The notes under the pieces: generated by a model
Told to the model about the DNA's origin: nothing
Seen by the model: only the letters and a program-made list of their open reading frames with translations
Database searches by the model: none
Made by a program: the position numbers and the translations under genes
Shown here: piece by piece, positions 23,814 through 30,482 of the stretch
How the letters are laid out: each line of letters starts with the position of its first letter
Position numbering within the stretch: position 1 is the stretch's first letter
Source of the DNA: a virus
Direction: 5' to 3' (one strand)
IMG/VR virus record: IMGVR_UViG_3300045107_000871
Span: 1 to 49,223 of that record
Length of the DNA stretch: 49,223 bases

Positions 23814-24256
23814 CTCTCGCAACCGGTGCGCGGCTCGTTTCGGAAAGAGAGCGACTTGGGATGACCCAGCCGCAGCTCGCACAGGCTGCCGGCGTCACCA
23901 AGCGGACGGTGATCGATTGGGAGGCCGGGCGCACGTCGCCGACGCTTCTGAACATCGAGCATCTTATGCTGCACGGCCTGGACGGCATCTTCGTCCTCAC
24001 CGGCGAGCGCGCCGGCGCGCGCGCGGTCTCACGCCCGCCAACCCAGCCGACCCCGCAGACGGGCCCCATCGGGCTGCTGGTCGGGAAGAGCCGGGTGCTC
24101 GTCTACCGCCCTGCCGAAACCGATCGGTGCCTCCGATGCCACGCCGCCGACCAGTGGCAGGTCGGACGCATCACCGCCGAGTGCGCCGCCTGCAACACCG
24201 CGCTGCCGCTCGTCCACCCCAGCCGCCAATCCGCCAACGAAAGGACCGACCGATGA
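23616..24256 (+). repeat. Tandem duplication of a zinc-ribbon module
   Basis: The copy at about 23616-23815 and the copy at about 24060-24256 are clearly related at DNA level. Near their ends 28 bases are identical (the stretch coding TALPLVHPS), and the following GAAAGGACCGA plus ATG is repeated too. The first copy is a separate gene; the second is the C-terminus of an XRE protein. Confidence 0.7.
23810..24256 (+). CDS. XRE-family regulator with C-terminal zinc ribbon
   Basis: 148 residues. Residues 5-60 are a Cro/C1-type HTH (LVSERERLGMTQPQLAQAAG, KRTVIDWEAGRTSPTL). Residues 95-140 are a C4 zinc ribbon (RCLRCHAADQW, AECAACNTALPLVHPS). ATGA overlaps link it to both neighbours. It may control early or middle transcription of the prophage. 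The ribbon duplicates that of the preceding gene. Confidence 0.7.
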   Translation: MTLATGARLVSERERLGMTQPQLAQAAGVTKRTVIDWEAGRTSPTLLNIEHLMLHGLDGIFVLTGERAGARAVSRPPTQPTPQTGPIGLLVGKSRVLVYRPAETDRCLRCHAADQWQVGRITAECAACNTALPLVHPSRQSANERTDR

Positions 24257-24834
24257 CCGCGCGACCCCGTCGCAAGGCGCCCCGCCTCGAGGCACCGAAC
24301 ACGATCGAGGAAGCGACCGCGCTCCTCGGTGAATATGCCGCCTGCCTGACGCAGGTGGAGAGCATCCGCGCCGACGCCGACGCGTCGATCGCGGCGATCC
24401 AGGCCGCGCGAGATGGCTTCCTGAAGCCGCTGGACGAGCGCATGAAGGACATCTTCCGCCAGCTCCGGGCCTGGTGGGCCGTCGCCGGCGAGGCGATCAC
24501 CGAAGGCAAGCGCAAGTCGACCGAAATCTCCGGCTGCCTTGTCGGCGAGCGAACGACACCGCCCAAACTCGCGATGGCCAAAGGCATGGATGAAGAGGAC
24601 GCGGTGGACGCGATCCTCGCGAGCGACCTGGACGACGAAAAGCTGATCGTCACCACGATGAAGCTCGCCAAGCCGACCCTCATCCAGCTCCTCAAGGATG
24701 CCGAGAGCGACGACGCACGCACGCTGCGCACGATCGGCCTTTTCCTAAAGCAGACCGAAGAGTTCTTCATCGATCGCGCCGCGCCGAAGCCCGCGGCCGC
24801 CGAGACGGTTGCTGTCGAGGGGGAAGCGGCATGA
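24253..24834 (+). CDS. gam: Mu Gam-like DNA end-protection protein
   Basis: 193 residues from ATG 24253 (ATGA overlap). The family pattern is clear: TIEEATALLGEYAACLTQVE, an N-terminal helix pair (residues 20-75), then the strand-rich middle (STEISGCLVGERTTPPKLAM) and EEFFIDRA near the C-terminus. Mu Gam is a Ku-like dimer that binds DNA ends and blocks host exonucleases. The last 20 residues are an Ala/Glu-rich tail. It lies in the usual early-operon place. Confidence 0.9.
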   Translation: MTARPRRKAPRLEAPNTIEEATALLGEYAACLTQVESIRADADASIAAIQAARDGFLKPLDERMKDIFRQLRAWWAVAGEAITEGKRKSTEISGCLVGERTTPPKLAMAKGMDEEDAVDAILASDLDDEKLIVTTMKLAKPTLIQLLKDAESDDARTLRTIGLFLKQTEEFFIDRAAPKPAAAETVAVEGEAA

Positions 24835-25127
24835 CAGCGGCCTCGCAGAACCGCGCGCCCTATTGGGCGCATATGGTGCCGGCGCCAGTCACCACGTCGC
24901 GGGTTCTCTCGGACCCTGCGTCCGTGCTTCAGGAGCACCCGAGCGGCGTTGTGATCGGCGATGCTGACGGCTTCGTCGGCGTCACCCTGATCGGCGCCGA
25001 TGGCGTGCAGCTCTCGGCCGAGCTGAGCGAAGCTGCATTCGATGCGCTCGCCGACATTCTTGCGGACCTGATCATGCGGCGCACCTCGGCCGCGCGGGGG
25101 CGTCTCGAGGGAGCCCGCCTGCAATGA
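24831..25127 (+). CDS. Small hypothetical early protein
   Basis: 98 residues, alpha/beta, with GVVIGDADGFVGVTLIGADG and QLSAELSEAAFDALADILAD. No membrane segment or Cys. It is held by four-base ATGA overlaps between gam and the DnaA-like gene. Function not recognised. Confidence 0.5.
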   Translation: MTAASQNRAPYWAHMVPAPVTTSRVLSDPASVLQEHPSGVVIGDADGFVGVTLIGADGVQLSAELSEAAFDALADILADLIMRRTSAARGRLEGARLQ

Positions 25128-25519
25128 CGAAGGAACGTCTCGACAATCTCGAGCGTCGGCTGTCGGCGCTGGAGACCAAGCTTGGGAGCATGCAGCCCGA
25201 AGAGGCACAGCGGCTGCGCGAGACCAGGTTCGCGGCGATCCTAAAGGACGTCGCTGAAGCGTTCGACCTTCAGCTTAAAGATCTCACCGGGTCGGATCGC
25301 ACACATTCTGTCGCCGCCGCGCGCGGACTCGTTTGCTGGATCGCCCGGCAAACGACGGACCTGACATTCTCGGTTCTCGGCCGACTTCTCGGCGGGCGCG
25401 ATCACACGACTGTCCGCAAGGGCGTGTCGCGCGCCGCGCAGCTCCGGGACGCCGACCGCGAGTTCCGCGATCTTTCGGACCGCCTGCTCGCGGCCGCTCG
25501 CGAGAGGAGGCGCGCATGA
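25124..25519 (+). CDS. Stand-alone DnaA domain IV-like DNA-binding protein
   Basis: 131 residues. The N-terminal 35 residues are a predicted coiled coil (ERLDNLERRLSALETKL). Residues 45-112 match the DnaA C-terminal domain: VAEAFDLQLKDLTGSDRTHS, ARGLVCWIARQTTDL, and the signature GGRDHTTVRKGVSRA. No AAA+ domain is present. It could bind DnaA-box-like sites as a dimer in place of, or in competition with, host DnaA. It overlaps both neighbours by four bases in the early operon. Confidence 0.75.
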   Translation: MTKERLDNLERRLSALETKLGSMQPEEAQRLRETRFAAILKDVAEAFDLQLKDLTGSDRTHSVAAARGLVCWIARQTTDLTFSVLGRLLGGRDHTTVRKGVSRAAQLRDADREFRDLSDRLLAAARERRRA

Positions 25520-25839
25520 GCCCGCGTCAACGCCGTGTCCTCGAGTTCGTCGCGAAGTTCATCGACAAGACGGGCTTCTCGCCCACGCTCCAGGAGATCG
25601 CGATCGGAGTCGGCATCTCGGCCCGCTCCAAAGGCGCGATCTGCACCATCCTGAAGCGCCTGGAAACGGAGGGCTACGTCGAGCGGGCCGCGCCTGCGGG
25701 CCGCCGGGCGCTTCGCCTCACGGCAGAGGGAAGGCGCGAGCTGGTCGGGTTTCGACTGGTCGACGTGCCGACCTCGGTCCTCTGGGCCGAGATCGAACGC
25801 CGGCGGTCGGCCGAGCTGGGGAGCATCGCTCATGGGTAA
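25516..25839 (+). CDS. LexA-type winged-helix protein lacking the protease domain
   Basis: 107 residues from ATG 25516 (ATGA overlap). Residues 1-75 match the LexA DNA-binding domain: SPRQRRVLEFVAKFIDKTGF, SPTLQEIAIGVGIS, ILKRLETEGYVER. The S24 part is absent; residues 80-107 are a short helical tail (VLWAEIERRRSAELGS). It may regulate phage genes or occupy SOS operators without being cleavable. It overlaps gemA by eight bases. Confidence 0.65.
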   Translation: MSPRQRRVLEFVAKFIDKTGFSPTLQEIAIGVGISARSKGAICTILKRLETEGYVERAAPAGRRALRLTAEGRRELVGFRLVDVPTSVLWAEIERRRSAELGSIAHG

Positions 25840-26548
25840 GCCTTTCGATGCCGTTGCCGGCCGCTCGATCCGAACCGCGGCAGGCAAGGCAGAGAGCCGG
25901 ACCAAGCTCATCGCGGCGGTCCGCGCAGCCGCCCGTCGTCTCGGGATCGAGGAGGACGACCGCCGCGAGCTGCAACAGCAAATCACGGGCCATCGCTCGA
26001 TGGCGGACATGAGCCTGGCGGACCTCGGCAAGATGCTCGACCACCTCAACAAGGGGTGGCACGGGCAAACGGGCGGCCGCGCCACGACCTCCAAGATCCG
26101 GGCGCTATGGTGGACGCTCTATTGGCTTGGCGCTGTGGACGATCCGAACGATCGCGCGATCGACGCTTTCGTACGGCGCCAGGGCGGCCCGGCCAGCCTG
26201 CGCTTCACCGATCACCGAGCTGCGCAGCCTATCATCGAAGCGCTCAAGTCCTGGGCGCATCGCGAAGGGGTGCGCTGGCCCAGCGACGCCGATCTGCGGA
26301 CGATGAGAGAGGGCAATCCGACCCTGACGCTTCCCCTCTACGAGCGGCATGCCGTCCTCGCCGCGATCGGCGCCAAGCTCGCAGACCGGGGTGGTCTCCA
26401 TGCCCTCGCTGCCGTGCCGTACGCCCAGGCCGCCCTCGGCCTTTCAGCCAACCATCTCGCATGGAGCGCGCACGAACTCGACGCCGCCATTAAACTGCTC
26501 GGCAAGAAGCATCGGCGCTTGCTCGATCCGCGAGGCGGCGAGGCGTGA
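25832..26548 (+). CDS. gemA: GemA (Mu gp16-like) regulatory protein
   Basis: 238 residues. The N-terminal 60 residues match the gp16/DUF1018 family: RTKLIAAVRAAARRLGIEED, RRELQQQITGHRSMADMSLA, LGKMLDHL. The middle has KIRALWWTLYWLGAVDDPND and AIDAFVRRQ. Mu GemA alters host gene expression and DNA supercoiling during infection. It precedes the Mor-like gene with one small gene between, as in Mu-like phages. Confidence 0.85.
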   Translation: MGKPFDAVAGRSIRTAAGKAESRTKLIAAVRAAARRLGIEEDDRRELQQQITGHRSMADMSLADLGKMLDHLNKGWHGQTGGRATTSKIRALWWTLYWLGAVDDPNDRAIDAFVRRQGGPASLRFTDHRAAQPIIEALKSWAHREGVRWPSDADLRTMREGNPTLTLPLYERHAVLAAIGAKLADRGGLHALAAVPYAQAALGLSANHLAWSAHELDAAIKLLGKKHRRLLDPRGGEA

Positions 26549-26784
26549 TGATGGCCCGGTCCGGCCCCTCGCGCGCGCTTCACCTCGCCGCGATGCGTCT
26601 CGCGCTTGCCGAGGCGTTGCCGCTCGGCGAGGCGCGTCACCGGCTCCTCGAGCAGCGCCAGGCCGAGCGCGCCAAGCGACGGCGCGCGGCCGAGGCTCGT
26701 GCACGGTGCGGGACCGAGGTCCAGGCCGACGACGAGCCCGAGCAGCCTCGCCTGCCCTGGTGGAAAATGGGGGATATGGCATGA
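26548..26784 (+). CDS. Small basic hypothetical protein
   Basis: 78 residues from ATG 26548 (overlaps the gemA TGA); another ATG follows at once. Highly helical and Arg-rich (LRLALAEALP-like start, then LEQRQAERAKRRRAAEARAR), with WWKMGDMA at the end. Its stop overlaps the Mor ATG. Function unknown; nucleic-acid binding is possible. Confidence 0.45.
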   Translation: MMARSGPSRALHLAAMRLALAEALPLGEARHRLLEQRQAERAKRRRAAEARARCGTEVQADDEPEQPRLPWWKMGDMA

Positions 26785-27302
26785 CCTCTCCTCAGAAGCT
26801 CCCGACGATCGACGAGTTACCGATCCCAGAGAACGTGACGCCGGGGCCGGGCTGGACTTCGCAGATGGTTGAGATGGCCGACCACATCGGTCCCTATGCC
26901 ACTCTCCTCTTCGTCGAGCGCTATGGGGGCCAGCAGCTCTTCTTCACCCAAAGCTTCGTCGACGGGGACCTGGCGCGCTTGATCGGCCAGGAGGCCGCAC
27001 AGACGCTGCGCGAGGTTTACCGCGGCGAACGCGTGCTTATGCCGACCGCAAAGCAGGCCGTCGCGTACGCAAAGCGTCAGCCGATCCTCGCGGCCGTGCG
27101 CGCGGGCGACTTGACCGGGCAGGAAGCGACGCGGATTCTGAAGACGTCGCGCACCTATGTTTCGCACCTGTTGAACAACACCTCGGAAGGGACCGGGGTG
27201 ACGCCTCCGCCCGAATTCAGATCTAGACGCCGCAGGATCGATCCGCGACAGATCGACATGTTCGACGCTGGCGAAAACGAGCGGTCGCTTCCGTCCGCAT
27301 AA
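26781..27302 (+). CDS. mor: Mor-family transcription activator
   Basis: 173 residues from ATG 26781 (ATGA). Residues 30-130 match Mor/C activators: MVEMADHIGPYATLLFVERY, GGQQLFFTQSF, LARLIGQEAAQTLREVYRGE, then the HTH EATRILKTSRTYVSHLLNN. In Mu, Mor turns on the middle promoter and C the late ones. Only one member of the family is seen here, so it may activate all late transcription. The last 40 residues are Arg-rich. It ends the early operon, just before a terminator-like hairpin. Confidence 0.8.
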   Translation: MTSPQKLPTIDELPIPENVTPGPGWTSQMVEMADHIGPYATLLFVERYGGQQLFFTQSFVDGDLARLIGQEAAQTLREVYRGERVLMPTAKQAVAYAKRQPILAAVRAGDLTGQEATRILKTSRTYVSHLLNNTSEGTGVTPPPEFRSRRRRIDPRQIDMFDAGENERSLPSA

Positions 27303-27331
27303 GCGTAGCGCCAGCCCCGCCGGGACCACTG

Positions 27332-27354
27332 TCCCCCGAGTAGAATTCGGGGGA
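27332..27354 (+). terminator. Terminator-like hairpin ending the early operon
   Basis: An 8-bp stem (27332-27339 with 27347-27354, loop of 7) follows the Mor-like gene, with a weak GAGTTT tail. The remaining 46 bases to the next start are AT-richer (TGCTTATCAAACA) and are the likely place of a middle/late promoter for the rightward late operon. Confidence 0.5.
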
Positions 27355-27400
27355 GAGTTTCGGTGCTTATCAAACATCGCTGCTGGGCGGGACTTCTCCC

Positions 27401-27694
27401 GTGACGCTTCGCGACCTGGTCGCGCTGGGCACCGCGCTCGCCGGCCTTACCCCCATCGTCCTTCTCGCCGGATTCTGGTGGCTCGGACATCGCCTGGCCG
27501 ATGCGGAAGCCCGCCTCGATCTGATCGAGAAGTCTCGCGACGACGAACCCTCCAGGCTCGCGCTCTCCAAGGACATCGGCAAGGTCGCCGAGCGCGTCGG
27601 CCGCGTCGAAGCGACTGTCGAAGGCTTCAGCGCCACGATGAAGCGGGTCGACGACTATCTCCACACCCTGATCGAGAAGGGATTGAGCCGGTGA
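27401..27694 (+). CDS. DUF2730-type membrane-anchored protein (Mu gp25-like)
   Basis: 97 residues from GTG 27401. One N-terminal membrane helix (residues 5-29, LVALGTALAGLTPIVLLAGF) is followed by a coiled coil (ADAEARLDLIEKSRD through DYLHTLIEKG). This is the DUF2730 layout, regularly found before gp26 and gp27 in Mu-like phages. Function unproven. The stop overlaps the next GTG. Confidence 0.72.
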   Translation: MTLRDLVALGTALAGLTPIVLLAGFWWLGHRLADAEARLDLIEKSRDDEPSRLALSKDIGKVAERVGRVEATVEGFSATMKRVDDYLHTLIEKGLSR

Positions 27695-27984
27695 ACAAGC
27701 CCGCCATCATCCTCGAAATCATCCGCCGCGCGATCCTCGATCTGCTCAATGAGATCGGCGGCGAGCACAACGACGAGGTCATCGCACGCTGGCTCACCGG
27801 CGTCGGTCACCGCATCGCGCGACGTGAAGTTCGCCAGCAGCTCGCCTGGCTCGAGCAGCAAAAGCTCCTGTCGGCCGAGGAGATCGGCCCATATCTGGTC
27901 GTTCGCGTCCTGCCCGATGGGCGCGACGTCGCGGATGGCCTGATGACGATCGATGGCGTGAGCCGCCACAAGACGGGCGACTGA
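27691..27984 (+). CDS. Mu gp26-like winged-helix protein
   Basis: 97 residues from GTG 27691 (GTGA overlap). The family pattern is AILDLLNEIGGEHNDEVIAR, then RREVRQQLAWLEQQKLLSAE and PYLVVRVLPDGRDVADG. It looks like a winged helix, annotated in relatives as a VpaChn25_0724 or ArsR-like phage protein. It may act with the terminase genes that follow. Confidence 0.7.
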   Translation: MNKPAIILEIIRRAILDLLNEIGGEHNDEVIARWLTGVGHRIARREVRQQLAWLEQQKLLSAEEIGPYLVVRVLPDGRDVADGLMTIDGVSRHKTGD

Positions 27985-27985
27985 C

Positions 27986-28528
27986 GTGGCGGGGCGATCC
28001 TCGATCGACAAGCTGCCGTCCCGCGTCCGCGAGGAGGTCGACGCCGCTATTAAGCGCGGCGCCACGATTGACGACATCGTCGAGCGGCTCCGGGAACTGG
28101 GCGCCGATCACATCAGCCGCTCGGCGGTCGGACGCTATTCGCAACAATTCCGCGAGTTCGCAGCGCAGCAGCGCCAGATCTCGTCCGTCGCCCAGGCCTT
28201 CGCCAACGAGTTCGGCGAGGCCGAGGACCGCCAGGGCCGCTTCATGATCCAGGCGCTCACTTCGGTGATCACGCGCGCGATCCTGCCGGTTGCGAGCGGC
28301 GACGAGATCGAACTCGACGGCAAGGAGCTGCACTATCTCGCGCGTGCCGTGAAGGATGTCGCATCGGCGTCCAAGACCGACGTCGATCGCGAAGCGAAAA
28401 TCCGCGAGGAGACCCGTAAGCGTGCGCGAGAAGAGGCCGCCGCCGCTGCCGAGAGCGCCGGCCGAAGCGCCGGCGCCACGCCCGAGACGATCGAGGCGAT
28501 CAAGCGCAAGATCCTGGGGATCGACTGA
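27986..28528 (+). CDS. DUF3486 (Mu gp27-like) small-terminase-type protein
   Basis: 180 residues from GTG 27986. Features of DUF3486: SSIDKLPSRVREEVDAAIKR, ATIDDIVERLRELGADHISR, SAVGRYSQQFREFAAQQRQI at the N-terminus, a long helical core, and KTDVDREAKIREETRKRARE. The HTH-like front and the position before gp28 suggest the small terminase subunit that selects phage DNA for packaging. The stop overlaps the next ATG (TGATG). Confidence 0.8.
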   Translation: MAGRSSIDKLPSRVREEVDAAIKRGATIDDIVERLRELGADHISRSAVGRYSQQFREFAAQQRQISSVAQAFANEFGEAEDRQGRFMIQALTSVITRAILPVASGDEIELDGKELHYLARAVKDVASASKTDVDREAKIREETRKRAREEAAAAAESAGRSAGATPETIEAIKRKILGID

Positions 28529-28914
28529 TGAGCCGGACCCTGCGCTTCGTCACCGGTCAGGGCTCTGCGACCCCTGGGGCCGTGGGGCGCCTTGCATTCG
28601 CGATCGCCGACGAGGCGCGCGCCCGTGGCCTCCGCGTGATCCGGATCGCAGCGAGCCATAACCCGCACTCGGGAAGCCGCTATCTGGAGCTTCAGGACGG
28701 CCGGGGCTTCCGCTGGATGTTCCGGATTTCCAACCACCGCCGGCCCCAGCGCGTGAACCGAAACCAGCCACCGCACTTCGACCTGGTCTCGATCGACGCG
28801 ACTGCCGGCGTGGGCCAGGCTGTGCACTGGCTCGACGAGATCGCCACAGGACGCATGGCGTGGTTCGAGCCTGAGCAGGCGCCCGCGATTCGCGCGAACA
28901 GGTGCAGGCGATGA
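28528..28914 (+). CDS. Hypothetical protein inserted between terminase subunit genes
   Basis: 128 residues, alpha/beta, basic (TLRFVTGQGSATPGAVGRLA, RVIRIAASHNPHSGSRYLEL, FRWMFRISNHRRPQRVNRNQ). No family recognised. Coupled to both neighbours by overlaps. Mu has no gene at this place, so it is an accessory gene in the packaging operon. Confidence 0.5.
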   Translation: MSRTLRFVTGQGSATPGAVGRLAFAIADEARARGLRVIRIAASHNPHSGSRYLELQDGRGFRWMFRISNHRRPQRVNRNQPPHFDLVSIDATAGVGQAVHWLDEIATGRMAWFEPEQAPAIRANRCRR

Positions 28915-30479
28915 CTCGCGCAAAAGCGCTCGGCTCGACCGCGCTCCCCCCGGCCGAGCTTCCCGCGGTTCTCCTTCCTTATCAGGGGGAGGCGATCCGA
29001 CTGTCGAGCCTCCACCAGCTCTACGTCTGCGAGAAGTCGCGCCGCACGGGTCTGACCTATGGCTTCGCGGCGGACGCGGTCCTGACGGCGGCGCCCAGGC
29101 GCGGCGGAATGGACTTCTTCTATATCGCCTACAATCTCGACATGACCCGCGAGTTCATCGACTATGCGGGCACCTTCGCGAAGGTGTTCAACGAGGTTGC
29201 AAGCGAGCCGACCGAGTTCCTCTACGAGGACGGCTCGGAGGAAGGCATCAAGGCCTTCCGGATCGATTTCCCTTCCGGTCATGCGATCGTCGCGCTCAGC
29301 TCCAAACCTCGCTCGCTCCGAGGCAAGCAGGGCAAGGTGCTGATCGACGAGGCGGCCTTCCATGACAATCTCGACGAGCTGCTGAAGGCCGCGCTCGCGC
29401 TGCTCATGTGGGGCGGCCGCGTGGTGGTGATCTCGACGCATGACGGCGCGGACAACCCTTTCAACACGCTGATTGAGGACATTCGGGCCGGCAAGCGCGC
29501 CGGCATCGTGCACCGCGTAACGCTGAAGGATGCGCTGGCCGAAGGCCTGTACAAGCGCATCTGCCTCGTCACCGGCCGCACTTGGTCACCTGAAGCCGAG
29601 GCCGATTGGGAGGCGAGCCTTCGAAAGACCTACGGCGACGTGGCCGAGGAGGAGCTGGACGTCGTGCCGGCGCGTGGCAGTGGCACATACATCGCCCGTG
29701 CAACTATCCTCGCTGCCATGTCGCCGGAGCTGAAGGTGATCCGGCTGAGCTGTCCGGACGGGTTCGAGCGGGAGCTGGACGCCTATCGGCAGGACTTTGT
29801 GCGCGAGTGGCTGGAGGAGAATGTCCGGCCGCTGCTCGACACCTTCGACCGCAACCGGCGCTCGATGTTCGGCCAGGACTTTGCCCGCACCGGCGACGTC
29901 TCGCCGATCGCCTTCGGCCAGCACGACCAGCACATGGTTTTGCTAGCCCGCTTCATCCTCGAGATGCGGAATGTGCCGTTCCGGGAGCAGGAGTTCGCGC
30001 TCAACTGGGTGCTCGAGCGCCTGCCACTTTTCTCCGCCGGCAAGATGGACGCGCGCGGGAACGGGTCGGCGCTGGCGGAAGCGATGCAGCAGCGCTGGGG
30101 CTTCGATCGGATCGAGGCCGTGCAGGCCACCGACAAGACGTACCTGGCTTTCATGCCGCTCCTCAGGTCCGCGATCGAGGATCGCACCATGCTCATCCCG
30201 CATGACGAAGGCACGCTCGAGGATCTCCGGATGATCAAGCTCGTCCGCGGCGTGCCCAAAATCCCGGATCGGTCCGTCATGTCGAAGGCAGACGGCGCAA
30301 AGGGCCAGCGCCACGGGGACAACGCGATCGCGCTCATGCACCTGCGCGCAGCGGCTGACGCGGACAGCGGCCCGTTCGAGTTCTTTTCCGCCGGCCCGCG
30401 GCCCGGCGCCGGCGAACTCACTTTCCAGTCAACCGGCTTCGGCGCGATCGGCCGACGCACGACCACCATGGGATTTTGA
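28911..30479 (+). CDS. Terminase large subunit (Mu gp28-like)
   Basis: 522 residues from ATG 28911 (ATGA); a GTG nine bases upstream is less likely. The ATPase has a Walker A-like CEKSRRTGLTYG (40-51) with Arg/Thr variations usual in Mu gp28, and Walker B VLIDEAAF (143-150). The nuclease half includes FGQDFARTGDVSPIAFGQHD, with an acidic residue typical of the RNase H-like fold. It cuts and pumps DNA into the prohead. It starts the packaging-head block with portal and F-like genes. Confidence 0.9.
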   Translation: MTRAKALGSTALPPAELPAVLLPYQGEAIRLSSLHQLYVCEKSRRTGLTYGFAADAVLTAAPRRGGMDFFYIAYNLDMTREFIDYAGTFAKVFNEVASEPTEFLYEDGSEEGIKAFRIDFPSGHAIVALSSKPRSLRGKQGKVLIDEAAFHDNLDELLKAALALLMWGGRVVVISTHDGADNPFNTLIEDIRAGKRAGIVHRVTLKDALAEGLYKRICLVTGRTWSPEAEADWEASLRKTYGDVAEEELDVVPARGSGTYIARATILAAMSPELKVIRLSCPDGFERELDAYRQDFVREWLEENVRPLLDTFDRNRRSMFGQDFARTGDVSPIAFGQHDQHMVLLARFILEMRNVPFREQEFALNWVLERLPLFSAGKMDARGNGSALAEAMQQRWGFDRIEAVQATDKTYLAFMPLLRSAIEDRTMLIPHDEGTLEDLRMIKLVRGVPKIPDRSVMSKADGAKGQRHGDNAIALMHLRAAADADSGPFEFFSAGPRPGAGELTFQSTGFGAIGRRTTTMGF

Positions 30480-30482
30480 TCG

